NCBI RefSeq assembly: GCF_006715865.1
Contig: NZ_VFOA01000001.1
Span: 2,728,001 to 2,792,000 of the forward strand
DNA length: 64,000 nucleotides
Direction of reading: 5' to 3'
From: Cellulomonas sp. SLBN-39
GTDB taxonomy: Bacteria; Actinomycetota; Actinomycetes; Actinomycetales; Cellulomonadaceae
Both the position numbers and the translations under genes were made by a program. The notes beneath the pieces were generated by a model. It saw only the letters and a list, made by a program, of their open reading frames with translations, did no database searches and was not told the origin of the DNA. Below are positions 37,695-49,573 of this stretch, piece after piece. The number at the start of each line of letters is the position of its first letter. Positions within the stretch are counted from its first letter, which is position 1.

Positions 37695-38690
37695 GTGTCC
37701 GTCACCCCTGCCGTCGTCACCGTCACCGGCGGAGCCGGTCAGATCGGCTACGCCCTCGCCTTCCGCATCGCCTCGGGGCAGCTGCTCGGCCCGGACCGCC
37801 CCGTGCGCCTGCGCCTCCTGGAGATCCCCGCGGCCGTCCCGGCTGCTGCGGGCGTGGCCATGGAGATCGACGACTGCGCGTTCCCGCTGCTGGACGGCGT
37901 CGACGTCACGTCGGACGCCACCGCGGCGTTCGACGGGGTCGACGTCGCGCTGCTCGTGGGCGCGCGGCCGCGCACGAAGGGCATGGAGCGCGGCGACCTG
38001 CTGAGCGCGAACGGCGGGATCTTCGGCCCGCAGGGTGCCGCGATCAACGCCGGTGCGTCGGACGACGTGCGCGTGCTCGTCGTCGGCAACCCCGCCAACA
38101 CCAACGCGTACATCGCGTCGGCGCACGCCCCCGACGTGCCGAAGGACCGCTTCACGGCGATGACCCGCCTCGACCACAACCGGGCCGTGGCGCAGCTGCG
38201 GCAGCGCACCGGTGCCGCGGTCGACGACATCGCGCGCCTGGCGATCTGGGGCAACCACTCCGCCACCCAGTACCCGGACCTGACGCACGCGACGATCGGC
38301 GGCCGCCCGGCGCTCGACGTCGTCGACGACGAGGACTGGGTGCGCGGCACGTTCATCCCGACGGTCGCGAAGCGCGGCGCGGCGATCATCGAGGCGCGGG
38401 GGGCCTCGTCGGCCGCGTCGGCGGCGAACGCGGCCATCGACCACGTCCGCACCTGGGTGGACGGCACGCCGGCGGGGGACTGGACGTCCGCCGCCGTCGT
38501 CTCGGACGGCTCGTACGGCGTGCCCGAGGGCCTGGTGTCGTCGTTCCCCGTGACGGCGTCCGGCGGCGCGTACACGATCGTGCCGGACCTGGAGCTCGAC
38601 GCGTTCTCGCGCGAGCGGGTCGACGCCTCCGTGGCGGAGCTGGTCGAGGAGCGCGAGGCCGTGCGCGCGCTCGGCCTGGTCGGGTCGTGA
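37695..38690 (+). CDS. mdh: Malate dehydrogenase
   Basis: A 331-residue NAD-dependent malate dehydrogenase of the longer, cytosolic-like class. NAD binding: [20 protein letters not shown]. Substrate arginines: [16 protein letters not shown] and [10 protein letters not shown]. The catalytic histidine is in [24 protein letters not shown] [10 protein letters not shown] follows near the end. AAGGAG is 10 nt upstream of the GTG at 37695. With icd and sucCD it makes a cluster of TCA-cycle enzymes in this window, though each has its own promoter. Confidence 0.97.
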   Translation: MSVTPAVVTVTGGAGQIGYALAFRIASGQLLGPDRPVRLRLLEIPAAVPAAAGVAMEIDDCAFPLLDGVDVTSDATAAFDGVDVALLVGARPRTKGMERGDLLSANGGIFGPQGAAINAGASDDVRVLVVGNPANTNAYIASAHAPDVPKDRFTAMTRLDHNRAVAQLRQRTGAAVDDIARLAIWGNHSATQYPDLTHATIGGRPALDVVDDEDWVRGTFIPTVAKRGAAIIEARGASSAASAANAAIDHVRTWVDGTPAGDWTSAAVVSDGSYGVPEGLVSSFPVTASGGAYTIVPDLELDAFSRERVDASVAELVEEREAVRALGLVGS

Positions 38691-38721
38691 CACGCGTGGC
38701 GCACCGCGGCGCGCGGCGCCT

Positions 38722-38994
38722 GTGAGGGTCGCCGTCCGGGTGCGCCCCGGGGCGTCGCGCACCCGGGTCGGGGGCCTGCACGGCGACCGGCTCGTCGTGG
38801 CGGTGCAGGCGCGGGCTGTCGACGGCGCCGCGACCGAGGCCGCGCTCGCGGCGGTCGCCGACGCCCTGGGCCTGCGCCGCCGCCACGTGAGCCTCGTCGC
38901 GGGGGCGACGAGCAGGGACAAGGTCGTGGAGGTCGACGCGGGGCTGGTCGACGCGGCGCTCGCGGCGCGGCTGGAGGCGCTGCGCGACGCCTGA
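38722..38994 (+). CDS. DUF167 (YggU) family protein
   Basis: A 90-residue small protein with the DUF167 signature [20 protein letters not shown] and [19 protein letters not shown], plus [18 protein letters not shown]. Function is unknown; the fold is a small alpha/beta domain. GTG 38722 is 31 bp after the mdh stop, so it is probably co-transcribed with mdh. Length is normal for the family. Confidence 0.85.
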   Translation: MRVAVRVRPGASRTRVGGLHGDRLVVAVQARAVDGAATEAALAAVADALGLRRRHVSLVAGATSRDKVVEVDAGLVDAALAARLEALRDA

Positions 38995-39089
38995 GCGCGG
39001 GCGTCGGCCGGCCCGCTGCCCCCTGGGCGTACGCGGTGGGCCGTCGGTGCGTCGGCTGTGCGCGCGGTATCAGGGACTTTGTCGGAACT

Positions 39090-39112
39090 CCTTGCAGCAA
39101 CTTGATGCAAGG
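39090..39112. promoter_or_regulatory. MalR-like operator of amylopullulanase
   Basis: CCTTGCA and TGCAAGG form a perfect inverted repeat 9 nt apart. CTTGCAG is the repeat recognised by LacI-family MalR at Streptomyces amylase/maltose promoters, from memory. It overlaps the -35 and spacer of the promoter. Confidence 0.65.
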
Positions 39113-39121
39113 GGTTACGTT
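39092..39121 (+). promoter_or_regulatory. Promoter of amylopullulanase
   Basis: TTGCAG (39092-39097) and TACGTT (39116-39121) are spaced 18 bp apart. Repressor binding to the inverted repeat would occlude them. Confidence 0.45.
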
Positions 39122-39174
39122 CGCGGGACAGCCCGCCTGCCGGCACGACGACGTGCCGCGACGAAGGAGTCCCG

Positions 39175-42100
39175 ATGGTCGGCGTCCGTGTGCGTCCTGG
39201 CTCGTCCCCGTCCCCGTCCCCCCGCCCCGCCCCGGGCGCGACCGCGCCGTCGCGCCCCGGACCGGCGCGGCGCGTCGTCGCCGGGGGGACGGCCGCCGCC
39301 GTCGCGCTCGCGGGTCTCGTCGCCGCCCTCGCGCCGACGGCCGCGCAGGCCGACGCGACCGGCGTCGTCCTCGTCGGCAGCCTGCAGGACGAGCTCGGCT
39401 GCGGCGCCGACTGGGACCCGGCCTGCACCGCCACCGCGCTCGCCGCGGGTGACGTGCCCGGTCGCTGGACCAGCACCTTCACGGTGCCGGCGGGCGCGTG
39501 GGAGTGGAAGGTCGCCCTCGACGGCACCTGGGACGCCGCGTACGGCGCCGACGGCGGGGCCGACAACACGCCCCTGGTGGTCGCCGGGCCGGCCGAGCTC
39601 ACGTTCACCTACGACGACGCCACGCACCGCACGTCCGTCGTGGTCGACGACCTCGCCGGCGGGTACACGGACGCGGACGCCGCCCTGGTCGCCGAGCCGG
39701 TGCGCGACCCCGGCGCGGGCGAGCAGCTCTACTTCGTCATGACCGACCGGTTCGCCAACGGCGACGCGTCCAACGACACCGGCGGCCTGACGGGCGACCG
39801 GCTGACGACGGGCCTCGACCCGACCGACAAGGGCTTCTACCACGGCGGCGACCTCGCCGGCCTGCGCGAGCGGCTCGACTACGTCGAGGGCCTCGGCGTC
39901 ACGGGCATCTGGCTGACCCCGTCGTTCCTCAACCGGGCCGTGCAGGGCGAGGGCGCGAACGCGTCGGCCGGGTACCACGGGTACTGGATCACCGACTTCA
40001 CGCAGATCGACCCGCACCTGGGCACCAACGCCGAGCTCGAGGCGCTCATCGACGACGCCCACGCCCGCGGCATCAAGGTGTACTTCGACATCATCACCAA
40101 CCACACGGCGGACGTGATCGCGTACGCCGAGGGCCAGTACGCGTACGTGCCCCAGGCCGACGAGCCGTACCGGGCTGCGGACGGCACCCCGTTCGACCCG
40201 TCGGACGTGGCCGGCAGCGCGGACTTCCCCGCGCTGGACCCCGCGACGTCGTTCCCGTACACGCCCGTCGTGCCGGAGGCGGACGCCGACCTCAAGGTCC
40301 CGGGCTGGCTGAACGACCCGACGCTCTACCACAACCGGGGCAACTCGACGTGGACGGGGGAGTCGGTCACGTACGGGGACTTCGACGGCCTCGACGACCT
40401 CATGACCGAGCACCCGCGCGTCGTCGACGGCTTCGTCGACGTGTACGAGGCCTGGGTCGACCTCGGCATCGACGGCTTCCGCATCGACACCGTCAAGCAC
40501 GTGAACACCGAGTTCTGGGAGACGTTCACCACCGAGGTCGCCGCGCACGCGGCCGCCGCCGGCAACCCCGACTTCTTCATGTTCGGCGAGGTGTACGACG
40601 CCGACCCGGCGCTGACGGCCCCGTACGTCCGGGACACCGACATGAACGCGATCCTCGACTTCTCGTTCCAGGCCGCCGCGGCGAGCTACGCGCGGGGGTT
40701 CGGCGCGTCGTCGCTGCACGCGCTGTACGCCGGCGACGACCTGTACACCACCCCGACGAGCAACGCGCAGGCGCTGCCGACCTTCCTCGGCAACCACGAC
40801 ATGGGGCGCATCGGGTACGCGGTCAAGGACACCGAGGACCCGCAGGGCCGCTCCGGCCTGGCGCACAGCCTCATGTACCTCACGCGCGGGCAGCCGGTCG
40901 TCTACTACGGCGACGAGCAGGGCTTCGTCGGCGACGGCACGCTCGGCGGCAAGGACAAGGACGCCCGGCAGTCGCTGTTCGCGTCCCAGGTGCCCGAGTA
41001 CGCCGAGCAGGAGCTGCTGGACGGCACCCCGGCGGGTGCCGTGGACCGGTACGCGACCGACACCCCGCTGTACACGCACGTCGCCCGGCTCGCGCAGCTG
41101 CGGGCGGACACCCCGGCGCTGACGTCCGGCGCCCAGGTCGAGCGGTACGCCGACGGTGCGGTCTACGCGTTCTCGCGCGTCGGGGACGACGACGTCGAGC
41201 ACCTCGTCGCCCTGAACAACGACGACGCGGCGACGACCGTCACGGTGGACTCGCTCACGCCCGGGGCGACGTTCACCCCGCTCCTGGCCACGAGCGGCAC
41301 CGGCACGGCCGACGCGGCACCCGTGACCGCCGGCGCCGACGGCACGGTCGAGCTGGACCTGCCCGCGCTCGGCGCCCTCGTGCTGCGCGCCGACGCCCCG
41401 GTCGCGACCGGCGGGGACGCGATCACCCTGGCGTTGCCCGCCGCCGGTGCCGCCCTCGAGGGTCTGGCCCCGGTGGCGGCCGACGTCCCCGACGACGTGC
41501 ACGCCACGACGTCGTTCGCCTGGCGCACCGTCGGTGACGACTCCTGGACCGCCCTCGGCACCGCCGAGACCACCGCGCCCCGGGTGTTCCACGACGTGCG
41601 CGACCTGGCCCCCGGCACCCTGGTCGAGTACCGGGCGGTGCGCGAGGACGCCGCCGGGCAGCGCACCGCCGCGTCGACCTTCGGCAGCGTCGGCGTGGCC
41701 GTCGACGGCGTCGAGCCCCCGCCGGGCCCCGGCGGCGAGGTCGTCACGGTGCCCGGCAGCCACAACGCCGCGATGGGCTGCGCGGGGGACTGGCAGCCCG
41801 GCTGCGAGGCCGCACGCCTGACCACGCTCAACGGCCTGGTGCACCACGGCACGTTCACGCTGCCGCCCGGCACCTACGAGTACAAGGTCGCCGTCGGCGG
41901 CACGTGGGACGAGAACTACGGCGCCGGCGGTGCACCGGGCGGGGCGAACATCACGTACACGGTGCCCGGGGACGAGCCCGTCGACGTGACGTTCGTGTAC
42001 GACGCGACGACGCACCAGGTGACGACGTCCGTCGACGGCCCCCTGATCACGCTGCCCGGCTCGCACCAGAGCGAGCTCGGCTGCGCCGGCGACTGGGACC

Positions 42101-45093
42101 CCGCCTGCCTGGGCGCGGCCCTCGTCGACGGCGACGGTGACGGGACGGCCACGTTCACCGCTCCCGACCTGCCCGCCGGCACGTACGAGGTCAAGGTCGC
42201 GCACGGCCTGTCGTGGGCCGAGAACTACGGCGCCGACGGCGTGCGCGACGGCGCCAACATCGCGTTCGCCGCCCCCGGCGGCAAGCCCGTGACGTTCGTG
42301 TACGACCTGACCACGCACGTGCTCACGGTGCAGGTCACCGACCCGCCGCTGCCCGGCACCGGCCAGCTCGCCGCGCACTGGGTCGACGCGTCGACGATCG
42401 CCTGGCCCACGGCGTTCGTGCCGTCGGGCACCGACGCCGCCGACCTGACGTTCACGCTGCACGGCTCGACCGACGCGGCGCTCGAGGTCGACGACGGGCA
42501 GGTCGTCGGCGGCGAGGAGCTCCCGCTGACCGTGCTGCCCGACGGGCTCACCGACGCCCAGGCGGCGCGCTTCCCGGCACTCGCCGGGTACCTCGCGCTG
42601 CGCGTGGACGCCGACCGCGCCACCGTCGAGGACCTGCTCACCGGGCAGCTGCTCGTCCGTCAGGGCGCGGCCGACGGCACCGCCCAGGCGGTCACCGGCC
42701 TGCAGGTGCCCGGCGTGCTCGACGACGTCTACGCCGACGCCGCCGAGGCGACCCTCGGCACGACCTGGCGGCGCGGGGCACCGACGCAGACCCTCTGGGC
42801 GCCCACCGCCCAGGACGTCGACCTGCTCGTGTGGCCCGCCGACCGCCGCGGGCGCCTCGACACCTCGGCCGAGCCGGTCCGTCGGGCCGCGGAGCGTCGG
42901 GCGGACGGCACGTGGTCCGTCAGCGGGCCCCGGGCCTGGGCGGGTGCCGCCTACCTGTGGGAGGTCACGGTCTACGCGCCGACCACGGGCGAGGTCGAGG
43001 TCAACCGGGTCACCGACCCGTACGCCGTCGCCCTCACGCTCAACAGCACCCACGGCGTGCTCGTCGACCTCGACGACCCCCGCTACCGCCCCCGCCAGTG
43101 GGAGCGCACGCCCCAGCCCGTCGTGCGGCCCGTCGAGCAGACGATCTACGAGCTGCACGTGCGCGACTTCTCGATCACGGACGCGACCGTCCCCGAGCGG
43201 CTGCGCGGCACCTACGGGGCGTTCGCGGTGCGCCGCAGCGACGGCCGCGACCACCTGCGCCGCCTCGCCGACGCCGGGCTGACCACCGTGCACCTGCTGC
43301 CCACGTTCGACATCGCGTCGATCGAGGAGGACCGCGACGCCCAGGCCGAGCCGGCGTGCGACCTGGCGTCGCTGCCGCCGGACTCGCAGAAGCAGCAGGA
43401 GTGCGTCACGGCCGTCGCCGCCGGCGACGCCTTCAACTGGGGCTACGACCCGTGGCACTGGACCGCACCCGAGGGGTCCTACGCGGTCGACGCCACCGGC
43501 GGCGCCCGCCTGGCCGAGTTCCGCACCATGGTCGGCGCCCTGCACGCCGACGGCCTGCAGGTCGTGCTCGACCAGGTCTTCAACCACACCGCGGCCAGCG
43601 GCCAGGACGCCCGCAGCGTGCTCGACCGCGTCGTGCCCGGCTACTACCACCGGCTGAACGCCACCGGGCAGGTCGAGACGTCGACCTGCTGCCAGAACGT
43701 GGCCACCGAGCACACCATGGCCGAGAAGATGATGGTCGACTCCGTCGTCACCTGGGCCCGCGACCACAAGGTCGACGGCTTCCGGTTCGACCTCATGGGC
43801 CACCACTCCCGCACCACCATGGAGAAGGTCCGCGCCGCCCTGGACGACCTGACCCCCCGCCGCGACGGCGTCGACGGCTCGAAGGTCTACCTGTACGGCG
43901 AGGGCTGGAACTTCGGGGAGGTCGCCGACGACCGGCTGTTCGAGCAGGCCACGCAGGGCCAGCTCGGCGGCACCGGCATCGGCACGTTCTCCGACCGGCT
44001 GCGCGACGCCGTGCGCGGCGGCGGGCCCTTCGACGAGAACCCGAGGGTGCAGGGCTTCGGCTCCGGCGCCTTCACCGACCCCAACGGCGACCCCGTCAAC
44101 GGCACCGCCGCCGAGCAGCGCGCCCGGGTCCAGCACCAGGGCGACCTCCTGCGCCTCGGGCTGGCCGGCAACCTGCGCGACTACGCCCTGCCCACGTCCG
44201 ACGGCACCGTGCGCACCGGCGACGAGATCGACTACAACGGCCAGCCGGCCGGGTACGCCGACTCCCCGGAGGAGGTCGTCACCTACGTCGACGCGCACGA
44301 CAACGAGACCCTCTTCGACAACCTGACCCTCAAGCTGCCGCAGGGCACCTCGATGGACGACCGGGTCCGCATGAACACGGTGTCGCTGGCCACGACCGCC
44401 CTGGCGCAGACGCCATCGTTCTGGCACGCGGGCGCCGACCTGCTGCGCAGCAAGTCCCTCGACCGCAACAGCTACGACTCCGGGGACTGGTTCAACGTGC
44501 TCGACTGGTCGCAGCAGACCAACGGGTTCGCGCGCGGCCTGCCGCCGGCCGCGGACAACGAGGCCAAGTGGCCGTACCAGCAGCCGCTGCTGGCCGACCC
44601 GGCGCTCGTGCCCACCCCCGAGCACATCGGCACCGCGCACGAGGCCGCGCTCGAGCTGCTCGAGATCCGCTCCTCGACCCGCCTGCTGCACCTGGGGTCC
44701 GCCGAGCTGATCGGCAGCCGCGTCACGTTCCCCGGTGCCGGTGCGGACGCCGACCCGGGCGTCGTGGTCATGCACGTCGAGGACCGCCGCGGCTGGGACC
44801 CCGCGGCGTACCGGTGGCGCACCGACGTCGACCGGCGCCTCGACGGCCTGCTCGTCGTGGTCAACGCCTCCGACGAGCCCACCACCCAGACCGTGGGCGC
44901 GCTCGCGGGCCGGCGGTACGCCCTGCACCCCGTGCAGGCGCGCGGGCAGGACGACGTGGTCCGCACGACCCGGTACGACCGGGCGACCGGTGCGGTGACG
45001 GTGCCGGCACGGACCGTCGCGGTGCTCGTCGAGCAGGCGGGCCGCGGCGGCTACGCCCCGACCCCGCCGCGGGGGGTGCCGGGCCGCTCCTGA
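39175..45093 (+). CDS. Secreted bifunctional alpha-amylase/pullulanase (amylopullulanase)
   Basis: A 1,972-residue secreted starch/pullulan-degrading enzyme with two GH13 catalytic domains. The long signal peptide ends about AQA-D (59/60). X25-type modules ([23 protein letters not shown]) lie at about 63-140, 855-945 and 955-1055. The first GH13 domain starts near 182; its nucleophile is Asp438 (GFRIDTVKH), acid/base Glu472 (FGEVYDA) and third aspartate Asp542 (GNHDMGR). N2/CBM48-like beta domains follow the X25 pair. The second GH13 has the pullulanase motif FNWGYDP (1420-1426), Asp1539 ([10 protein letters not shown]), Glu1576 (YGEGWNF) and Asp1709 (VDAHDNE). The ATG has AAGGAG upstream. 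The promoter carries a MalR-like repeat. No LPXTG or membrane anchor is seen. Confidence 0.94.
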   Translation: MVGVRVRPGSSPSPSPRPAPGATAPSRPGPARRVVAGGTAAAVALAGLVAALAPTAAQADATGVVLVGSLQDELGCGADWDPACTATALAAGDVPGRWTSTFTVPAGAWEWKVALDGTWDAAYGADGGADNTPLVVAGPAELTFTYDDATHRTSVVVDDLAGGYTDADAALVAEPVRDPGAGEQLYFVMTDRFANGDASNDTGGLTGDRLTTGLDPTDKGFYHGGDLAGLRERLDYVEGLGVTGIWLTPSFLNRAVQGEGANASAGYHGYWITDFTQIDPHLGTNAELEALIDDAHARGIKVYFDIITNHTADVIAYAEGQYAYVPQADEPYRAADGTPFDPSDVAGSADFPALDPATSFPYTPVVPEADADLKVPGWLNDPTLYHNRGNSTWTGESVTYGDFDGLDDLMTEHPRVVDGFVDVYEAWVDLGIDGFRIDTVKHVNTEFWETFTTEVAAHAAAAGNPDFFMFGEVYDADPALTAPYVRDTDMNAILDFSFQAAAASYARGFGASSLHALYAGDDLYTTPTSNAQALPTFLGNHDMGRIGYAVKDTEDPQGRSGLAHSLMYLTRGQPVVYYGDEQGFVGDGTLGGKDKDARQSLFASQVPEYAEQELLDGTPAGAVDRYATDTPLYTHVARLAQLRADTPALTSGAQVERYADGAVYAFSRVGDDDVEHLVALNNDDAATTVTVDSLTPGATFTPLLATSGTGTADAAPVTAGADGTVELDLPALGALVLRADAPVATGGDAITLALPAAGAALEGLAPVAADVPDDVHATTSFAWRTVGDDSWTALGTAETTAPRVFHDVRDLAPGTLVEYRAVREDAAGQRTAASTFGSVGVAVDGVEPPPGPGGEVVTVPGSHNAAMGCAGDWQPGCEAARLTTLNGLVHHGTFTLPPGTYEYKVAVGGTWDENYGAGGAPGGANITYTVPGDEPVDVTFVYDATTHQVTTSVDGPLITLPGSHQSELGCAGDWDPACLGAALVDGDGDGTATFTAPDLPAGTYEVKVAHGLSWAENYGADGVRDGANIAFAAPGGKPVTFVYDLTTHVLTVQVTDPPLPGTGQLAAHWVDASTIAWPTAFVPSGTDAADLTFTLHGSTDAALEVDDGQVVGGEELPLTVLPDGLTDAQAARFPALAGYLALRVDADRATVEDLLTGQLLVRQGAADGTAQAVTGLQVPGVLDDVYADAAEATLGTTWRRGAPTQTLWAPTAQDVDLLVWPADRRGRLDTSAEPVRRAAERRADGTWSVSGPRAWAGAAYLWEVTVYAPTTGEVEVNRVTDPYAVALTLNSTHGVLVDLDDPRYRPRQWERTPQPVVRPVEQTIYELHVRDFSITDATVPERLRGTYGAFAVRRSDGRDHLRRLADAGLTTVHLLPTFDIASIEEDRDAQAEPACDLASLPPDSQKQQECVTAVAAGDAFNWGYDPWHWTAPEGSYAVDATGGARLAEFRTMVGALHADGLQVVLDQVFNHTAASGQDARSVLDRVVPGYYHRLNATGQVETSTCCQNVATEHTMAEKMMVDSVVTWARDHKVDGFRFDLMGHHSRTTMEKVRAALDDLTPRRDGVDGSKVYLYGEGWNFGEVADDRLFEQATQGQLGGTGIGTFSDRLRDAVRGGGPFDENPRVQGFGSGAFTDPNGDPVNGTAAEQRARVQHQGDLLRLGLAGNLRDYALPTSDGTVRTGDEIDYNGQPAGYADSPEEVVTYVDAHDNETLFDNLTLKLPQGTSMDDRVRMNTVSLATTALAQTPSFWHAGADLLRSKSLDRNSYDSGDWFNVLDWSQQTNGFARGLPPAADNEAKWPYQQPLLADPALVPTPEHIGTAHEAALELLEIRSSTRLLHLGSAELIGSRVTFPGAGADADPGVVVMHVEDRRGWDPAAYRWRTDVDRRLDGLLVVVNASDEPTTQTVGALAGRRYALHPVQARGQDDVVRTTRYDRATGAVTVPARTVAVLVEQAGRGGYAPTPPRGVPGRS

Positions 45094-45132
45094 CCGCCCG
45101 CCGCCCGCCTCGTCGACCACCGCGGTCGACCC

Positions 45133-45166
45133 CGCCGGCCCGTCCTCGCCCGAGGGCGGGCCGGCG
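45133..45166 (+). terminator. Terminator after amylopullulanase
   Basis: CGCCGGCCCG pairs with CGGGCCGGCG. The inner CCTC/GAGG pairs too, closing on GCCC. It starts 40 nt after the stop. Confidence 0.7.
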
Positions 45167-45313
45167 TGCGTGGTGCTGCGTTCCGGTCCCGAACCCGGAC
45201 GAGTCCGGGCGAGCCGACCGGTGTCCGGTTCGTCCGGATCAGGTCCGACGTCCCGGGGGACAACGCTGTCCGGTGCGCCGTGACCGAACCGTGATGGTTT
45301 CGAGACCGGAGCG

Positions 45314-45355
45314 GTTGCCTCCGGCGTTGACTTCGAGAACCGAAGGCAACAGAGT
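45314..45355 (+). promoter_or_regulatory. Promoter and possible operator of sugar ABC operon
   Basis: TTGACT (45327-45332) and CAGAGT (45350-45355) are spaced 17 bp apart. GTTGCCT (45314-45320) and AGGCAAC (45344-45350) are inverted arms 30 bp centre to centre, flanking the -35, a possible ROK or LacI site. Confidence 0.4.
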
Positions 45356-45448
45356 GTGCGTGCTGCACCTCGGGACGACGACGACCGGCGTCCTGGAGTC
45401 AGTCGGGACACCGCGCGTGGGCACGGCAGCCGCGCACCGGACCCGCAG

Positions 45449-45463
45449 GGTTCGCACCGAACC
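45449..45463 (+). promoter_or_regulatory. Inverted repeat in leader of binding-protein gene 1
   Basis: GGTTCG-CAC-CGAACC, a perfect 6-bp inverted repeat, ends 24 nt before the ATG. The same element at the same distance precedes the paralogous gene at 51955. Confidence 0.65.
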
Positions 45464-45487
45464 TCTCAGCGACGAGAAGGAGCAGAC

Positions 45488-46642
45488 ATGCGACGCAAGA
45501 TCACCATGACGGCGGCGACCGGGGCGGCGCTCGTCCTCGGCCTCGCTGCCTGCGGCGGTGGCGGCGCCGGCAGCACCGAGGGTGACGGCGAGGCTCCCGC
45601 AGCCGAGGACGTCCTCGTCGGGGTCGCCATGCCGACCGAGACGTCGGAGCGCTGGATCGCGGACGGCGACGCCGTCGAGGCCGGGCTCAAGGAGCTCGGC
45701 TACCAGGTCGACCTGCAGTTCGCGGGCGACGACATCCCGACCCAGACCCAGCAGATCGACTCGATGATCACGGGCGGCGCAGACGTCCTCATCATCGCGG
45801 CGATCGACGGCACGGCCCTGTCGAGCCAGCTCGACGCGGCCGCGGCGGCGAACATCCCCGTCATCTCGTACGACCGCCTCATCCGGGACAGCGAGAACGT
45901 GGACTTCTACGTCACGTTCGACAACTTCGCGGTCGGTGTCGCCCAGGCCAACGGCCTGCTCGCCGGCCTCGGCCTGACCGACTGGGCGGGCGAGCCCGTC
46001 GACGGCGCGCCCGAGGGCCCGTTCAACATCGAGCTGTTCGCCGGCTCGCTGGACGACAACAACGCGCACTTCTTCTGGGACGGCGCCATGTCGGTCCTCG
46101 AGCCGTACATGGAGGACGGCACGCTCGTCGTGCCCTCCGGCCAGACGGACATCGAGCAGGCCGCCACGCTGCGCTGGTCGCAGGAGACGGCGCAGGGCCG
46201 CATGGAGACGCTCCTCACCTCGACGTACTCCGACGGCACCGAGCTGCACGGCGTGCTCTCCCCGTACGACGGCATCTCGCGCGGCATCATCACGGCGCTC
46301 CAGAGCGTCGGCATGGGCCCGTCGCTCGAGGACGGCCTGCCGGTGGTCACCGGTCAGGACGCCGAGATCGCGTCCGTGAAGCTCATCCAGGACGGCATCC
46401 AGTCCTCGACGATCTTCAAGGACACCCGCAAGCTCGCCGACCAGTCGGTCACCGCGGTGGAGTCCTTCATCAACGGCGAGGACCCCGAGGCGAACGACAC
46501 CGAGACGTACGACAACGGCGTGAAGGTCGTCCCGTCGTACCTGCTCACGGTCGACACGGTCCACGCGGACAACATCACCGAGCTGCTGGTCGACTCCGAG
46601 TACTGGACGCAGGAGGAGATCGACGCGGGCGTCGCGGAGTGA
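45488..46642 (+). CDS. Sugar ABC transporter binding lipoprotein 1 (ChvE/MmsB-like)
   Basis: A 384-residue periplasmic-binding-type lipoprotein that captures monosaccharide outside the membrane. The lipobox LGLAAC puts the lipid on Cys22. The mature domain follows the ChvE/multiple-monosaccharide pattern: [63 protein letters not shown] and [12 protein letters not shown]. In the family these bind xylose, glucose, galactose or arabinose; the exact sugar is not determinable. AAGGAG precedes the ATG. First gene of an operon with an ATPase and a permease. The binding protein at 51955 is a close paralogue. Confidence 0.93.
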   Translation: MRRKITMTAATGAALVLGLAACGGGGAGSTEGDGEAPAAEDVLVGVAMPTETSERWIADGDAVEAGLKELGYQVDLQFAGDDIPTQTQQIDSMITGGADVLIIAAIDGTALSSQLDAAAAANIPVISYDRLIRDSENVDFYVTFDNFAVGVAQANGLLAGLGLTDWAGEPVDGAPEGPFNIELFAGSLDDNNAHFFWDGAMSVLEPYMEDGTLVVPSGQTDIEQAATLRWSQETAQGRMETLLTSTYSDGTELHGVLSPYDGISRGIITALQSVGMGPSLEDGLPVVTGQDAEIASVKLIQDGIQSSTIFKDTRKLADQSVTAVESFINGEDPEANDTETYDNGVKVVPSYLLTVDTVHADNITELLVDSEYWTQEEIDAGVAE

Positions 46643-46655
46643 TCTGACGCACCCC

Positions 46656-46692
46656 GGACGGGCCCGGTCCACGCAAGGGGCCGGGCCCGTCC
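46656..46692 (+). terminator. Intercistronic hairpin after binding protein 1
   Basis: GGACGGGCCCGG and CCGGGCCCGTCC pair around a 13-nt loop in the 79-bp gap. Such hairpins usually stabilise the upstream binding-protein mRNA and partly terminate, giving more binding protein than ATPase. Confidence 0.65.
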
Positions 46693-46721
46693 CACGCCCG
46701 ACGAGAGAACGGAGGACGCGC

Positions 46722-48268
<1,547 letters not shown>

Positions 48269-48272
<4 letters not shown>

Positions 48273-49444
48273 CGGCCATCGCCGGCTTCCGCGAGATGGT
48301 GACGCGGAACTTCCGCCAGAGCGGCATCCTCATCGCCTTCGTCGCGATCGTGGCGCTCTTCTCGCTGCTCAACGGGAACTTCCTCAGCCCGGGCAACCTG
48401 ACGAACATCGTCCTGCAGTTCTCGTACATCCTGATCCTGGCCATCGGCATGGTGATGGTGATCATCCTCGGGCAGATCGACCTGTCGGTCGGTTCGGTCG
48501 TGGCGCTCACCGGGGCCGTGTCCGCGGTGCTCGTGATCCGCAACGGCATGCCGTGGTACGTCGGCGTGGTGGCCGCCCTCGGGGTGGGACTCCTGGTCGG
48601 CATCTGGCAGGGGTTCTGGGTCGCGTTCGTCGGCATCCCCGGCTTCATCGTGTCCCTCGCGGGCATGCTCCTGTTCCGTGGTCTGACCTTCCGGGTGCTC
48701 GACAACGTCTCCCTCTCGCCGTTCGGCGGCGCGTACTACGACATCGCGAACGGGTTCCAGAACGGTCTGCTCGGTGGCTACGGCGTCGACGTCTTCACGC
48801 TGGTGATCTTCGCGATCGCCGTCGTCGGCTACGCGGTCTCGCAGTGGCGGACCCGGCGCGGGCGCGTGGCGTACCAGCAGACGGTCGAGTCCATGCCGCT
48901 GTTCGTCGCCAAGATCGTGGCCGTCGGCGCCGTCGTCATGTGGTTCGGCTACCAGCTCGCGCAGAGCCGCGGCCTGCCGAACGTGCTGATCATCCTCGCC
49001 GTCCTGATCCTCGCGTACACGGTGGTCACGCAGCGGTCCGTCTTCGGTCGTCACATCTACGCCATCGGTGGCAACCTGCACGCGGCGGAGCTGTCGGGCG
49101 TCAAGGTCCGGCAGGTCACCTTCTGGGTCTTCGTCAACATGGGCGTCCTGGCCTCCGTCGCCGGTGTCGTCTACTCCTCGCGCATGAACGGTGCCCAGCC
49201 CCGTGCCGGCGACATGTTCGAGCTCGACGCGATCGCCGCGTGCTTCATCGGCGGTGCGTCGACCACCGGCGGCGTCGGTCGGGTGACCGGCGCGATGATC
49301 GGTGCGCTGATCATGGCCGTCATGAGCAACGGCATGCAGCTCATGGGCGTCCCGCAGTCGATCCAGCAGGTGGTCAAGGGCCTCGTGCTCCTGCTCGCCG
49401 TGGCGTTCGACATCTACAACAAGCGTCGCGCCGGGACGCGCTGA
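48269..49444 (+). CDS. Sugar ABC transporter permease (GguB/XylH-like)
   Basis: A 391-residue membrane subunit with about ten helices. Family motifs are [27 protein letters not shown] (the GxxxDLSVGS region) and [20 protein letters not shown], with [23 protein letters not shown] near the ATPase contact. The longer loop between helices (residues about 140-250) is typical of the GguB/multiple-monosaccharide subgroup. It is translationally coupled to the ATPase. Two successive terminator hairpins follow, closing the operon before the ROK gene. Confidence 0.95.
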
Positions 49445-49457
49445 CGCAGCACGTGCC

Positions 49458-49494
49458 GGCGGTCCGGTCGGGGGCACGACCCGACCGGACCGCC
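49458..49494 (+). terminator. Terminator 1 after sugar permease
   Basis: A 15-bp perfect stem (GGCGGTCCGGTCGGG and its complement) with a 7-nt loop. Confidence 0.8.
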
Positions 49495-49509
49495 GCACGC
49501 CAGACGCGG

Positions 49510-49544
49510 CGGGGCGGGTCGCACCCCTTCGACGACCCGCCCCG
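49510..49544 (+). terminator. Terminator 2 / hairpin before ROK gene
   Basis: CGGGGCGGGTCG and CGACCCGCCCCG pair around 11 nt. It lies 29 nt before the ROK ATG, so it may instead be an operator for the ROK repressor. Confidence 0.6.
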
Positions 49545-49573
49545 TCGCCAGGCTCACGCCGGGAGGGGGCGCG

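Larger units (their letters stand above)
45094..45487. other. Intergenic region between amylopullulanase and sugar ABC locus
   Basis: Holds the amylopullulanase terminator, a TTGACT-type promoter with flanking GTTGCCT/AGGCAAC arms and the GGTTCG-N3-CGAACC element listed separately. No additional gene is supported. An in-frame GTG at 45356 would extend the binding protein but would destroy its lipoprotein signal. Confidence 0.6.

Noticed and set aside
39115..45411. Very long minus-strand open frame (about 2,100 codons) opposite the amylopullulanase
   Set aside because: Its translation is a low-complexity Arg/Val/Gly/Asp pattern typical of an antisense shadow in GC-rich DNA; the plus strand has clear catalytic motifs.
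45449..45463. GGTTCG-N3-CGAACC as an SOS box
   Set aside because: The half-sites face the wrong way: LexA boxes read CGAAC then GTTCG, as at 63568.
45356..45487. Upstream GTG extending sugar-binding protein 1
   Set aside because: It would place about 44 charged residues before the signal peptide and lacks a ribosome site; ATG 45488 has AAGGAG and gives a correct lipobox.
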